A stretch of DNA of 64,000 bases from Apostichopus japonicus (Eukaryota > Echinodermata > Holothuroidea > Aspidochirotida > Stichopodidae). Shown here piece by piece: positions 44,301 through 58,418 of this stretch. How positions within the stretch are numbered: the stretch's first letter is position 1; each line of letters starts with the position of its first letter. The stretch is from positions 12,581,001-12,645,000 of the forward strand of contig NC_092566.1 of the NCBI RefSeq assembly GCF_037975245.1. Direction: 5' to 3'. Both the position numbers and the translations under genes were made by a program. The notes under the pieces were generated by a model, which was not told where the DNA came from, did no database searches, and saw only the letters and a list, made by a program, of their open reading frames with translations.

Positions 44301-47300
44301 GATCAATCGAATGTGCGATACCGATCAATCGAATGTTCGGTACCTATCAATCGAATGTGAGGTACCGATCAATCGAATGTTCGTTACCGATCAATCGAAT
44401 GTGCGGTACCGATCAGTCGAATGTGCGGTACCGATCAATCGAATGTGCGTTACCGATGTATCGAATGTGCGAAACGGATTGATCGAATGTGCAGTACCGA
44501 TGAATCGAATGTGCGGTAGGCCTACAGTTGAATCGAATGTTCGGTACCGATGAATCGAATGTGCGGTACCGATGAATCGAATGTGCGGTACCGATCAATC
44601 GAATGTGCGGTACCGATCAATCGAAAGTGCGGTACCGATCAATGGAATGTGCGTTACCGATTAATCGAATGAGCGGTATCGATGAATGGAATGTGTAGTA
44701 CCGATGAATCGAATGTGCGGTACCGATGAATCGAATGTACGGTACCGATTAATCGAATGTGCGTTACCAATCAATCGAATGTGCGTTACCGATCAATCGA
44801 ATGTGCGCAGCCATTAATCGAATGAGCGGTATCGATGAATCGAATGTTCGGTACCTATCAATCGAATGTGCGGTACTGATCAATCGAATGTTCGGTACCT
44901 ATCAATCGAATGTGCGGTAGCGATCAATCGAAAGTTCGGTACCGATCAATCGAATGTGCGGTACCGAACGATCGAATGTACGTTACCGATCAATCGAATG
45001 TTCGGAACCGACCAATCGAAAGTTCGGTACCGATTAATCGAATGTGCGTTACCAATCAATCGAATGTGCGTTACCGCACAATCGAATGTGCGCAGCGATT
45101 AATCGAATGAGCGGTATCGATCAATCGAATGTTCGGTACCTATCAATCGAATGTGCGGTACTGATCAATCGAATGTTCGGTACCTATCAATCGAATGTGC
45201 GGTACCGATCAATCGAATGTTCGGCACCTATCAATCGAATGTGCGTTACCAAATTATCGAATGTGCGATACCGATCAATCGAATGTACGGTACAGATCAA
45301 TCGAATGCTCGGTACCTATCAATCGAATGTGCGGTACCGATGAATCGAATGTTCGGTAGCGATGAATCGAATGTGCGGTATCGATCAATTGAATGTTAGG
45401 AACTGATCAATCGAATGTGCTGAACCGATCAATCGAATGTGCGTTATCGATGAATCGAATGTTCGCAACCGATCAATCGAAAGTTCGGTACCGATCAATC
45501 GAAAATGCGGTACCGAACATTCGAATGTGCAGTACCGATCAATCGAATGTTCGGTACCGATTAATCGAATGTTCGGTACCGATGTATCGAATGTGCGAAA
45601 CGGATTGATCGAATGTGCAGTACCGATAAATCGAATGTGCGGTAGGCCTACAGATGAATCGAATGTTCGGTACCGATGAATCGAATGTGCGGTACCGATG
45701 AATCGAATGTGCGGTACCGATCAATCGAATGTGCGGTACCGATCAATCGAATGAGCGGTATCGATCAATGAAATGTGCAGTACCGATGAATCGAATGTGC
45801 GGTACCGATGAATCGAATGTACGGTACCGATTAATCGAATGTGCGTTACCGAACAATCGAATGTGCGCAGCGATTAATCGAATGAGCGGTATCGATCAAT
45901 CGAATGTTCGGTACCTATCAATCGAATGTGCGGTACCGATCAATCGAATGTTCGGTACCGATGAATCGAATGTTCGGTACCGATGAATCGAATGTGCGGT
46001 ACCGATCAATCGAATGCGCGGCACCTATCAATCGAATGTGCGTTACCAATTTATCGAATGTGCGAAACGGATCGATCGAATGTGCGGTACCGATGAATCG
46101 AATGTGCGGTACCGATCAATCGAATGTGCGGTATCGATCAATCGAATGTGCGGTACCGATCAATCGAATGCGCGGCACCTATCAATCGAATGTGCGTTAC
46201 CGATGTATCGAATGTGCGAAACGGATTGATCGAATGTGCAGTACCGATGAATCGAATGTGCGGTAGGCCTACAGTTGAATCGAATGTTCGGTACCGATGA
46301 ATCGAATGTGCGGTACCGATGAATCGAATGTGCGGTACCGATCAATCGAATGTGCGGTACCGATCAATCGAAAGTGCGGTACCGATCAATGGAATGTGCG
46401 TTACCGATTAATCGAATGAGCGGTATCGATGAATGGAATGTGTAGTACCGATGAATCGAATGTGCGGTACCGATGAATCGAATGTGCGTTACCGATCAAT
46501 CGAATGTGCGCAGCCATTAATCGAATGAGCGGTATCGATGAATCGAATGTTCGGTACCTATCAATCGAATGTGCGGTACTGATCAATCGAATGTTCGGTA
46601 CCTATCAATCGAATGTGCGGTAGCGATCAATCGAAAGTTCGGTACCGATCAATCGAATGTGCGGTACCGAACGATCGAATGTACGTTACCGATCAATCGA
46701 ATGTTCGGAACCGACCAATCGAATGTTCGGTACCGATGAATCGAATGTTCGGTACCGATCAATCGAATGTGCCGCACCGAGCATTCGAATGTGCGGTACC
46801 GATCAATCGAAAGTGCGGTACCGAACAAACGAATGTGCGATACCGATCAATCGAATGTGCGTTACCGATCAATCGAATGGGCGGTACCGATCAATCGATT
46901 GTGCGGTACCGATCAATCGAATGTTCGGTATCTATCAATGGAATGTACGGTACAGATCAATCGAATGTTCGGTACCTATCAATCGAATGTGCGATACCGA
47001 TCAATCGAATGTGCGGTACCGATCAATCGAATGTGCGATACCGATCAATCGAATGTTCGGTACCTATCAATCGAATGTGAGGTACCGATCAATCGAATGT
47101 TCGTTACCGATCAATCGAATGTGCGGTACCGATCAGTCGAATGTGCGGTACCGATCAATCGAATGTGCGTTACCGATGTATCGAATGTGCGAAACGGATT
47201 GATCGAATGTGCAGTACCGATGAATCGAATGTGCGGAAGGCCTACAGTTGAATCGAATGTTCGGTACCGATGAATCGAATGTGCGGTACCGATGAATCGA

Positions 47301-50300
47301 ATGTGCGGTACCGATCAATCGAATGTGCGGTACCGATCAATCGAAAGTGCGGTACCGATCAATGGAATGTGCGTTACCGATTAATCGAATGAGCGGTATC
47401 GATGAATGGAATGTGTAGTACCGATGAATCGAATGTGCGGTACCGATGAATCGAATGTACGGTACCGATTAATCGAATGTGCGTTACCAATCAATCGAAT
47501 GTGCGTTACCGATCAATCGAATGTGCGCAGCCATTAATCGAATGAGCGGTATCGATGAATCGAATGTTCGGTACCTATCAATCGAATGTGCGGTACTGAT
47601 CAATCGAATGTTCGGTACCTATCAATCGAATGTGCGGTAGCGAACGATCGAATGTACGTTACCGATCAATCGAATGTTCGGAACCGACCAATCGAAAGTT
47701 CGGTACCGATTAATCGAATGTGCGTTACCAGTCAATCGAATGTGCGTTACCGCACAATCGAATGTGCGCAGCGATTAATCGAATGAGCGGTATCGATCAA
47801 TCGAATGTTCGGTACCTATCAATCGAATGTGCGGTACTGATCAATCGAATGTTCGGTACCTATCAATCGAATGTGCGGTACCGATCAATCGAATGTTCGG
47901 CACCTATCAATCGAATGTGCGTTACCAAATTATCGAATGTGCGATACCGATCAATCGAATGTACGGTACCGATCAATCGAATGTTCGGTACCGATGAATC
48001 GAATGTGCGGTACCGATCAATCGAATGTGCGGTACCGATCAATCGAATGTGCGGTATCGATCAATCGAATGTGCGGTACCGATCAATCGAATGCGCGGCA
48101 CCTATCAATCGAATGTGCGTTACCGATGTATCGAATGTGCGAAACGGATTGATCGAATGTGCAGTACCGATCAATCGAATGTGCGGTAGGCCTACAGATG
48201 AATCGAATGTTCGGTACCGATCAATCGAATGTGCGGTACCGATGAATCGAATGAGCGGTACCGATCAATCGAATGTGCGGTACCGATCAATCGAAAGTGA
48301 GGTACCGATCAATGGAATGTGCGTTACCGATTAATCGAATGAGCGGTATCGATGAATGGAATGTGTAGTACCGATGAATCGAATGTGCGGTACCGATGAA
48401 TCGAATGTACGGTACCGATTAATCGAATGTGCGTTACCAATCAATCGAATGTGCGTTACCGATCAATCGAATGTGCGCAGCCATTAATCGAATGAGCGGT
48501 ATCGATGAATCGAATGTTCGGTACCTATCAATCGAATGTGCGGTACTGATCAATCGAATGTTCGGTACCTATCAATCGAATGTGCGGAAGCGATCAATCG
48601 AAAGTTCGGTACCGATCAATCGAATGTGCGGTACCGAACAATCGAATGTACGTTACCGATCAATCGAATGTTCGGAACCGACCAATCGAAAGTTCGGTAC
48701 CGATTAATCGAATGTGCGTTACCAATCAATCGAATGTGCGTTACCGCACAATCGAATGTGCGCAGAGATTAATCGAATGAGCGGTATCGATCAATCGAAT
48801 GTTCGGTACCTATCAATCGAATGTGCGGTACTGATCAATCGAATGTTCGGTACCGATCAATCGAATGTGCGGTACCGATCAATCGAATGTGCGGTACCGG
48901 TCAATCGAATGTGTCGTATCGATCGAAGGAATATGCGATACCGATCAATATAATGTTCGCTACCGATGAATCGAATGTTCGGTATCGATCATAAGAATGT
49001 TCGGTACCGATCAATCGAATGTGCCGCACCGAGCATTCGAATGTGCGGTACCGATCAATCGAAAGTGCGGTACCGAACAAACGAATGTGCGATACCGATC
49101 AATCGAATGTGCGTTACCGATCAATCGAATGGGCGGTACCGATCAATCGAATGTGCGGTACCGATCAATCGAATGTGCGGTATCTATCAATGGAATGTAC
49201 GGTACAGATCAATCGAATGTTCGGTACCTATCAATCGAATGTGCGATACCGATCAATCGAATGTGCGGTACCGATCAATCGAATGTGCGATACCGATCAA
49301 TCGAATGTTCGGTACCTATCAATCGAATGTGAGGTACCGATCAATCGAATGTTCGGTACCGATCAATCGAATGTGCGGTACCGATCAGTCGAATGTGCGG
49401 TACCGATCAATCGAATGTGCGGTACCGATCAATCGAATGTGCGGTACCGAACAATCGAATGTGCGGTACCGATCAATCGAATGTACGGTACAGATCAATC
49501 GAATGTTCGGTACCTATCAATCGAATGTGCGGTACCGATCAATCGAAAGTGCGGTACCGATCAATCGAATGTGCGATACCGATCAATCGAATGTTCGGTA
49601 CCTATCAATCGAATGTGCGGTACCGACCAATTGAATGTTCGGAACTGATCAATCGAATGTGCGGAACCGATCAATCGAATGTGCGTTATCGATCAATCGA
49701 ATGTTCGCAACCGATCAATCGAAAGTTCGGTACCTATCAATCGAAAATGCGGTACCGTACATTCGAATGTGCAGTACCGATCAATCGAATGTTCGGTACC
49801 GATTAATCGAATGTGCGGTACCGATGAATCGAATGTGCGGCACCTATGAATCGAATGTGCGTAACCGATGTATCGAGTGTGCTGCACCGATCAATCGAAT
49901 GGGCGGTATCGATGAATTGAATGTGCGGTACCGATCAATCGAATGTACGGTACCGATTAATGGAATGTGCGAATTCGATCAATTGAATGTGCGTTACCGA
50001 TAAATCGAATGTGCGATACCGATCAATCGAATGTTCGGTACCTATCAATCGAATGTGAGGTACCGATGAATCGAATGTTCGGTACCGATCAATCGAATGT
50101 GCGATACCGATCAATCGAATGTTCGGTACCTATCAATCGAATGTTCGGTACCGATCAATCGAATGTTCGGTACCGATCAATCGAATGTGCGATACCGATC
50201 AGTCGAATGTGCGGTACCGATCAATCGAATGTGCGGTACCGAACAATCGAATGTGCGGTACCGATCAATCGAATGTTCGGTACCTATCAATCGAATGTTC

Positions 50301-53300
50301 GGTACCTATCAATCAAATGTGCGGTACCGATCAATCGAAAGTGCGGTACCGATGAATCGAATGTGCGATACCGATCAATCGAATGTTCGGTACCTATTAA
50401 TCGAATGTGCGGTACAGATCAATCGAATGTTCGGTACCGATCAATCGAATGTTCGGTACCTATCAATCGAATGTGCGGTACCGATCAATCGAATGTTCGG
50501 TACCGATGAATGGAATGTGCGGTATCGATCAATTGAATGTTCGGAACTGATCAATCGAATGTGCGTTACCGATAAATCGAATGTGCGATACCGATCAATC
50601 GAATGTTCGGTACCTATCAATCGAATGTGAGGTACCGATGAATCGAATGTTCGGTACCGATCAATCGAAAGTGCGGTACCGATGAATCGAATGTGCGGTA
50701 CCGATGAATCGAATGTGCCGTACCGATCAATCGAATGATCGGTATCGATCAATGAAATGTGCAGTACCGATGAATCGAATGTGCGGTACCGATGAATCGA
50801 ATGTACGGTACCGATTAATCGAATGTGCGTTACCAATCAATCGAATGTGCGTTACCGAACAATCGAATGTGCGCAGCCATTAATCGAATGAGCGGTATCG
50901 ATGAATCGAATGTTCGGTACCTATCAATCGAATGTGCGGTACTGATCAATCGAATGTTCGGTACCGATCAATCGAATGTGCGGTGTTCGGTACCGATCAA
51001 TCGAATGTGCGGTACCGAACAATCGAATGTACGTTACCGATCAATCGAATGTTCGGAACCGACCAATCGAAAGTTCGGTACCGATTAATCGAATGTGCGT
51101 TACCAATCAATCGAATGTGCGTTACCGAACAATCGAATGTGCGCAGCGATTAATCGAATGAGCGGTATCGATCAATCGAATGTGCGGTACCTATCAATCG
51201 AATGTGCGGTACTGATCAATCGAATGTTCGGTACCGATGAATCGAATGTGCGGTACCGATGAATCGAATGTGCGGTACCGATGAATCGAATGTGCGGTAC
51301 CGATCAATCGAATGTGCGGTATCGATCAATCGAATGTGCGGTACCGATCAATCGAATGCGCGGCACCTATCAATCGAATGTGCGTTACCGATGTATCGAA
51401 TGTGCGAAACGGATTGATCGAATGTGCAGTACCGATGAATCGAATTTGCGGTAGGCCTACAGTTGAATCGAATGTTCGGTACCGATGAATCGAATGTGCG
51501 GTACCGATGAATCGAATGTGCGGTACCGATCAATCGAATGTGCGGTACCGATGAATCGAAAGTGCGGTACCGATCAATGGAATGTGCGTTACCGATTAAT
51601 CGAATGTACGGTACCGATTAATGGAATGTGCGAATTCGATCAATTGAATGTGCGTTACCGATAAATCGAATGTGCGATACCGATCAATCGAATGTTCGGT
51701 ACCTATCAATCGAATGTGAGGTACCGATGAATCGAATGTTCGGTACCGATCAATCGAATGTGCGATACCGATCAATCGAATGTTCGGTACCTATCAATCG
51801 AATGTTCGGTACCGATCAATCGAATGTTCGGTACCGATCAATCGAATGTGCGATACCGATCAGTCGAATGTGCGGTACCGATCAATCGAATGTGCGGTAC
51901 CGAACAATCGAATGTGCGGTACCGATCAATCGAATGTTCGGTACCTATCAATCGAATGTTCGGTACCTATCAATCAAATGTGCGGTACCGATCAATCGAA
52001 AGTGCGGTACCGATGAATCGAATGTGCGATACCGATCAATCGAATGTTCGGTACCTATTAATCGAATGTGCGGTACAGATCAATCGAATGTTCGGTACCG
52101 ATCAATCGAATGTTCGGTACCTATCAATCGAATGTGCGGTACCGATCAATCGAATGTTCGGTACCGATGAATGGAATGTGCGGTATCGATCAATTGAATG
52201 TTCGGAACTGATCAATCGAATGTGCGTTACCGATAAATCGAATGTGCGATACCGATCAATCGAATGTTCGGTACCTATCAATCGAATGTGAGGTACCGAT
52301 GAATCGAATGTTCGGTACCGATCAATCGAAAGTGCGGTACCGATGAATCGAATGTGCGGTACCGATGAATCGAATGTGCCGTACCGATCAATCGAATGAT
52401 CGGTATCGATCAATGAAATGTGCAGTACCGATGAATCGAATGTGCGGTACCGATGAATCGAATGTACGGTACCGATTAATCGAATGTGCGTTACCAATCA
52501 ATCGAATGTGCGTTACCGAACAATCGAATGTGCGCAGCCATTAATCGAATGAGCGGTATCGATGAATCGAATGTTCGGTACCTATCAATCGAATGTGCGG
52601 TACTGATCAATCGAATGTTCGGTACCGATCAATCGAATGTGCGGTGTTCGGTACCGATCAATCGAATGTGCGGTACCGAACAATCGAATGTACGTTACCG
52701 ATCAATCGAATGTTCGGAACCGACCAATCGAAAGTTCGGTACCGATTAATCGAATGTGCGTTACCAATCAATCGAATGTGCGTTACCGAACAATCGAATG
52801 TGCGCAGCGATTAATCGAATGAGCGGTATCGATCAATCGAATGTGCGGTACCTATCAATCGAATGTGCGGTACTGATCAATCGAATGTTCGGTACCGATG
52901 AATCGAATGTGCGGTACCGATGAATCGAATGTGCGGTACCGATGAATCGAATGTGCGGTACCGATCAATCGAATGTGCGGTATCGATCAATCGAATGTGC
53001 GGTACCGATCAATCGAATGCGCGGCACCTATCAATCGAATGTGCGTTACCGATGTATCGAATGTGCGAAACGGATTGATCGAATGTGCAGTACCGATGAA
53101 TCGAATTTGCGGTAGGCCTACAGTTGAATCGAATGTTCGGTACCGATGAATCGAATGTGCGGTACCGATGAATCGAATGTGCGGTACCGATCAATCGAAT
53201 GTGCGGTACCGATGAATCGAAAGTGCGGTACCGATCAATGGAATGTGCGTTACCGATTAATCGAATGAGCGGTATCGATGAATGGAATGTGTAGTACCGA

Positions 53301-56300
53301 TGAATCGAATGTACGGTACCGATTAATCGAATGTGCGTTACCAATCAATCGAAAGTGCGTTACCGATCAATCGAATGTGCGCAGCCATTAATCGAATGAG
53401 CGGTATCGATGAATCGAATGTTCGGTACCTATCAATCGAATGTGCGGTACTGATCAAACGAATGTTCGGTACCTATCAATCGAATGTGCGGTAGCGATCA
53501 ATCGAAAGTTCGGTACCGATCAATCGAATGTGCGGTACCGAACGATCGAATGTGCGTTATCGATCAATCGAATGTTCGCAACCGATCAATCGAAAGTTCG
53601 GTACCGATCAATCGAAAATGCGGTACCGAACATTCGAATGTGCAGTACCGATCAATCGAATGTGCAGTACCGATCAATCGAATGTTCGGTACCGATGAAT
53701 CGAATGTGCAATACCGATCAATCGAATGTTCGGTACCTATCAATCGAATGTGCGGTACCGATCAATCGAATGTTCGGTACCGATGAATCGAATGTGCGGT
53801 ACCGATCAATCGAATGTGCGGTACCGATCAATCGAATGTGCGGTATCGATCAATCGAATGTGCGGTACCGATCAATCGAATGCGCGGCACCTATCAATCG
53901 AATGTGCGTTACCGATGTATCGAATGTGCGAAACGGAGTGATCGAATGTGCAGTACCGATGAATCGAATGTGCGGTAGGCCTACAGATGAATCGAATGTT
54001 CGGTACCGATCAATCGAATGTGCGGTACCGATGAATCGAATGAGCGGTACCGATGAATCGAATGTGCGGTACCGATCAATCGAAAGTGCGGTACCGATCA
54101 ATGGAATGTGCGTTACCGATTAATCGAATGAGCGGTATCGATGAATGGAATGTGTAGTACCGATCAATCGAATGTTCGGAACCGACCAATCGCAAGTTCG
54201 GTACCGATTAATCGAATGTGCGTTACCAATCAATCGAATGTGCGTTACCGATCAATCGAATGTGCGCAGCGATTAATCGAATGAGCGGTATCGATCAATC
54301 GAATGTTCGGTACCTATCAATCGAATGTGCGGTACTGATCAATCGAATGTTCGGTACCGATCAATCGAATGTGCGGTATCGATCAATCTAATGTGCGGTA
54401 CCGATCAATCGAATGCGCGGCACCTATCAATCGAATGTGCGTTACCAAATTATCGAATCATGTGCGAAACGGATCGATCGAATGTGCGGTACCGATCAAT
54501 CGAATGTGCGGTACCGATCAATCGAATGTGCGGTATCGATCAATCGAATGTGCGGTACCGAACATTCGAATGTTCGGTACCGATCAATCGAATGTTCGGC
54601 ACCTATCAATCGAATGTGCGTTACCAAATTATCGAATGTGCGAAACGGATCGATCGAATGTGCGGTACCGATCAATCGAATGTGCGGTACCGATCAATCG
54701 AATGTGCGGTATCGATCAATCGAATGTGCGGTACCGATCAATCGAATGCGCGGCAACTATCAATCGAAGGTGCGTTACCGATGTATCGAATGTGCGAAAC
54801 GGATTGATCGAATGTGCAGTACCGATAAATCGAATGTGCGGTAGGCCTACAGATGAATCGAATGTTCGGTACCGATGAATCGAATGTGCGGTACCGATCA
54901 ATCGAATGTGCGGTACCGATCAATCGAATGTGCGGTACCGATCAATCGAATGAGCGGTATCGATCAATGAAATGTGCAGTACCGATGAATTGAATGTGCG
55001 GTACCGATGAATCGAATGTACGGTACCGATTAATCGAATGTGCGTTACCAATCAATCGAATGTGCGTTACCGAACAATCGAATGTGCGCAGCCATTAATC
55101 GAATGAGCGGTATCGATGAATCGAATGTTCGGTACCTATCAATCGAATGTGCGGTACTGATCAATCGAATGTTCGGTACCGATCAATCGAATGTGCGGTG
55201 TTCGGTACCGATCAATCGAATGTGCGGTACCGAACAATCGAATGTACGTTACCGATCAATCGAATGTTCGGAACCGACCAATCGAAAGTTCGGTACCGAT
55301 TAATCGAATGTGCGATACCAATCAATCGAATGTGCGTTACCGAACAATCGAATGTGCGCAGCGATTAATCGAATGAGCGGTATCAATCAATCGAATGTTC
55401 GGTACCTATCAATCGAATGTGCGGTACCGATCAATCGAATGTTCGGTACCGATGAATCGAATGTTCGGTACCGATGAATCGAATGTGCGGTACCGATCAA
55501 TCGAATGCGCGGCACCTATCAATCGAATGTGCGTTACCAATTTATCGAATGTGCGAAACGGATCGATCGAATGTGCGGTACCGATGAATCGAATGTGCGG
55601 TACCGATCAATCGAATGTGCGGTATCGATCAATCGAATGTGCGGTACCGATCAATCGAATGCGCGGCACCTATCAATCGAATGTGCGTTACCGATGTATC
55701 GAATGTGCGAAACGGATTGATCGAATGTGCAGTACCGATGAATCGAATGTGCGGTAGGCCTACAGTTGAATCGAATGTTCGGTACCGATGAATCGAATGT
55801 GCGGTACCGATGAATCGAATGTGCGGTACCGATCAATCGAATGTGCGGTACCGATCAATCGAAAGTGCGGTACCGATCAATGGAATGTGCGTTACCGATT
55901 AATCGAATGAGCGGTATCGATGAATGCAATGTGTAGTACCGATGAATCGAATGTGCGGTACCGATGAATCGAATGTACGGTACCGATTAATCGAATGTGC
56001 GTTACCAATCAATCGAATGTGCGTTACCGATCAATCGAATGTGCGCAGCCATTAATCGAATGAGCGGTATCGATGAATCGAATGTTCGGTACCTATCAAT
56101 CGAATGTGCGGTACTGATCAATCGAATGTTCGGTACCTATCAATCGAATGTGCGGTAGCGATCAATCGAAAGTTCGGTACCGATCAATCGAATGTGCGGT
56201 ACCGAACGATCGAATGTACGTTACCGATCAATCGAATGTTCGGAACCGATCAATCGAAAGTTCGGTACCGATTAATCGAATGTGCGTTACCAATCAATCG

Positions 56301-58418
56301 AATGTGCGTTACCGCACAATCGAATGTGCGCAGCGATTAATCGAATGAGCGGTATCGATCAATCGAATGTTCGGTACCTATCAATCGAATGTGCGGTACT
56401 GATCAATCGAATGTTCGGTACCTATCAATCGAATGTGCGGTACCGATCAATCGAATGTTCGGCACCTATCAATCGAATGTGCGTTACCAAATTATCGAAT
56501 GTGCGATACCGATCAATCGAATGTTCGGTACCTATCAATCGAATGTGCGGTACCGAGGAATCGAATGTTCGGTACCGATGAATCGAATGTGCGGTATCGA
56601 TCAATTGAATGTTAGGAACTGATCAATCGAATGTGCTGAACCGATCAATCGAATGTGCGTTATCGATCAATCGAATGTTCGCAACCGATCAATCGAAAGT
56701 TCGGTACCGATCAATCGAAAATGCGGTACCGAACATTCGAATGTGCAGTACCGATCAATCGAATGTTCGGTACCGATTAATCGAATGTGCAATACCGATC
56801 AATCGAATGTTCGGTACCTATCAATCGAATGTGCGGTACCGATGAATCGAATGTTCGGTACCGATGAATCGAATGTTCGGTACCGATCAATCGAATGTGC
56901 CGCACCGAGCATTCGAATGTGCGGTACCGATCAATCGAAAGTGCGGTACCGAACAAACGAATGTGCGATACCGATCAATCGAATGTGCGTTACCGATCAA
57001 TCGAATGGGCGGTACCGATCAATCGAATGTGCGGTACCGATCAATCGAATGTTCGGTATCTATCAATGGAATGTACGGTACAGATCAATCGAATGTTCGG
57101 TACCTATCAATCGAATGTGCGATACCGATCAATCGAATGTGCGGTACCGATCAATCGAATGTGCGATACCGATCAATCGAATGTTCGGTACCGATCAATC
57201 GAATGTGAGGTACCGATCAATCGAATGTTCGGTACCGATCAATCGAATGTGCGGTACCGATCAGTCGAATGTGCGGTACCGATCAATCGAATGTGCGTTA
57301 CCGATGTATCGAATGTGCGAAACGGATTGATCGAATGTGCAGTACCGATGAATCGAATGTGCGGTAGGCCTACAGTTGAATCGAATGTTCGGTACCGATA
57401 AATCGAATGTGCGGTACCGATGAATCGAATGTGCGGTACCGATCAATCGAATGTGCGGTACCGATCAATCGAAAGTGCGGTACCGATCAATGGAATGTGC
57501 GTTACCGATTAATCGAATGAGCGGTATCGATGAATGGAATGTGTAGTAACGATGAATCGAATGTGCGGTACCGATGAATCGAATGTACGGTACCGATTAA
57601 TCGAATGTGCGTTACCAATCAATCGAATGTGCGTTACCGATCAATCGAATGTGCGCAGCCATTAATCGAATGAGCGGTATCGATGAATCGAATGTTCGGT
57701 ACCTATCAATCGAATGTGCGGTACTGATCAATCGAATGTTCGGTACCTATCAATCGAATGTGCGGTAGCGATCAATCGAAAGTTCGGTACCGATCAATCG
57801 AATGTGCGGTACCGAACGATCGAATGTACGTTACCGATCAATCGAATGTTCGGAACCGACCAATCGAAAGTTCGGTACCGATTAATCGAATGTGCGTTAC
57901 CAATCAATCGAATGTGCGTTACCGCACAATCGAATGTGCGCAGCGATTAATCGAATGAGCGGTATCGATCAATCGAATGTTCGGTACCTATCAATCGAAT
58001 GTGCGGTACTGATCAATCGAATGTTCGGTACCTATCAATCGAATGTGCGGTACCGATCAATCGAATGTTCGGCACCTATCAATCGAATGTGCGTTACCAA
58101 ATTATCGAATGTGCGATACCGATCAATCGAATGTACGGTACAGATCAATCGAATGTTCGGTACCTATCAATCGAATGTGCGGTACCGATGAATCGAATGT
58201 TCGGTAGCGATGAATCGAATGTGCGGTATCGATCAATTGAATGTTAGGAACTGATCAATCGAATGTGCTGAACCGATCAATCGAATGTGCGTTATCGATC
58301 AATCGAATGTTCGCAACCGATCAATCGAAAGTTCGGTACCGATCAATCGAAAATGCGGTACCGAACATTCGAATGTGCAGTACCGATCAATCGAATGTTC
58401 GGTACCGATTAATCGAAT
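41365..58418. repeat. Long-range array duplication (41.4-45.6 kb matches 54.2-58.4 kb)
   Basis: Variant order in 41365-45570 is repeated at 54169-58418 with an offset of 12804 bp, rising to 12848 bp after two extra units. A second block, 48187-50740, matches 61556 to the right edge at an offset of 13370 falling to 13260 bp. The array is therefore built by unequal exchange of multi-kb blocks. Confidence 0.75.
49940..53261. repeat. 1661-bp higher-order repeat, two adjacent copies
   Basis: Copies at 49940-51600 and 51601-53261 are near-identical and head to tail. 1661 equals 75 units plus 11 bp. The half-unit comes from a GTGCGGTGTTCGG deletion variant (50983 and 52644). The rare GAATTCG unit (49969, 51630) marks each copy. 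Confidence 0.85.
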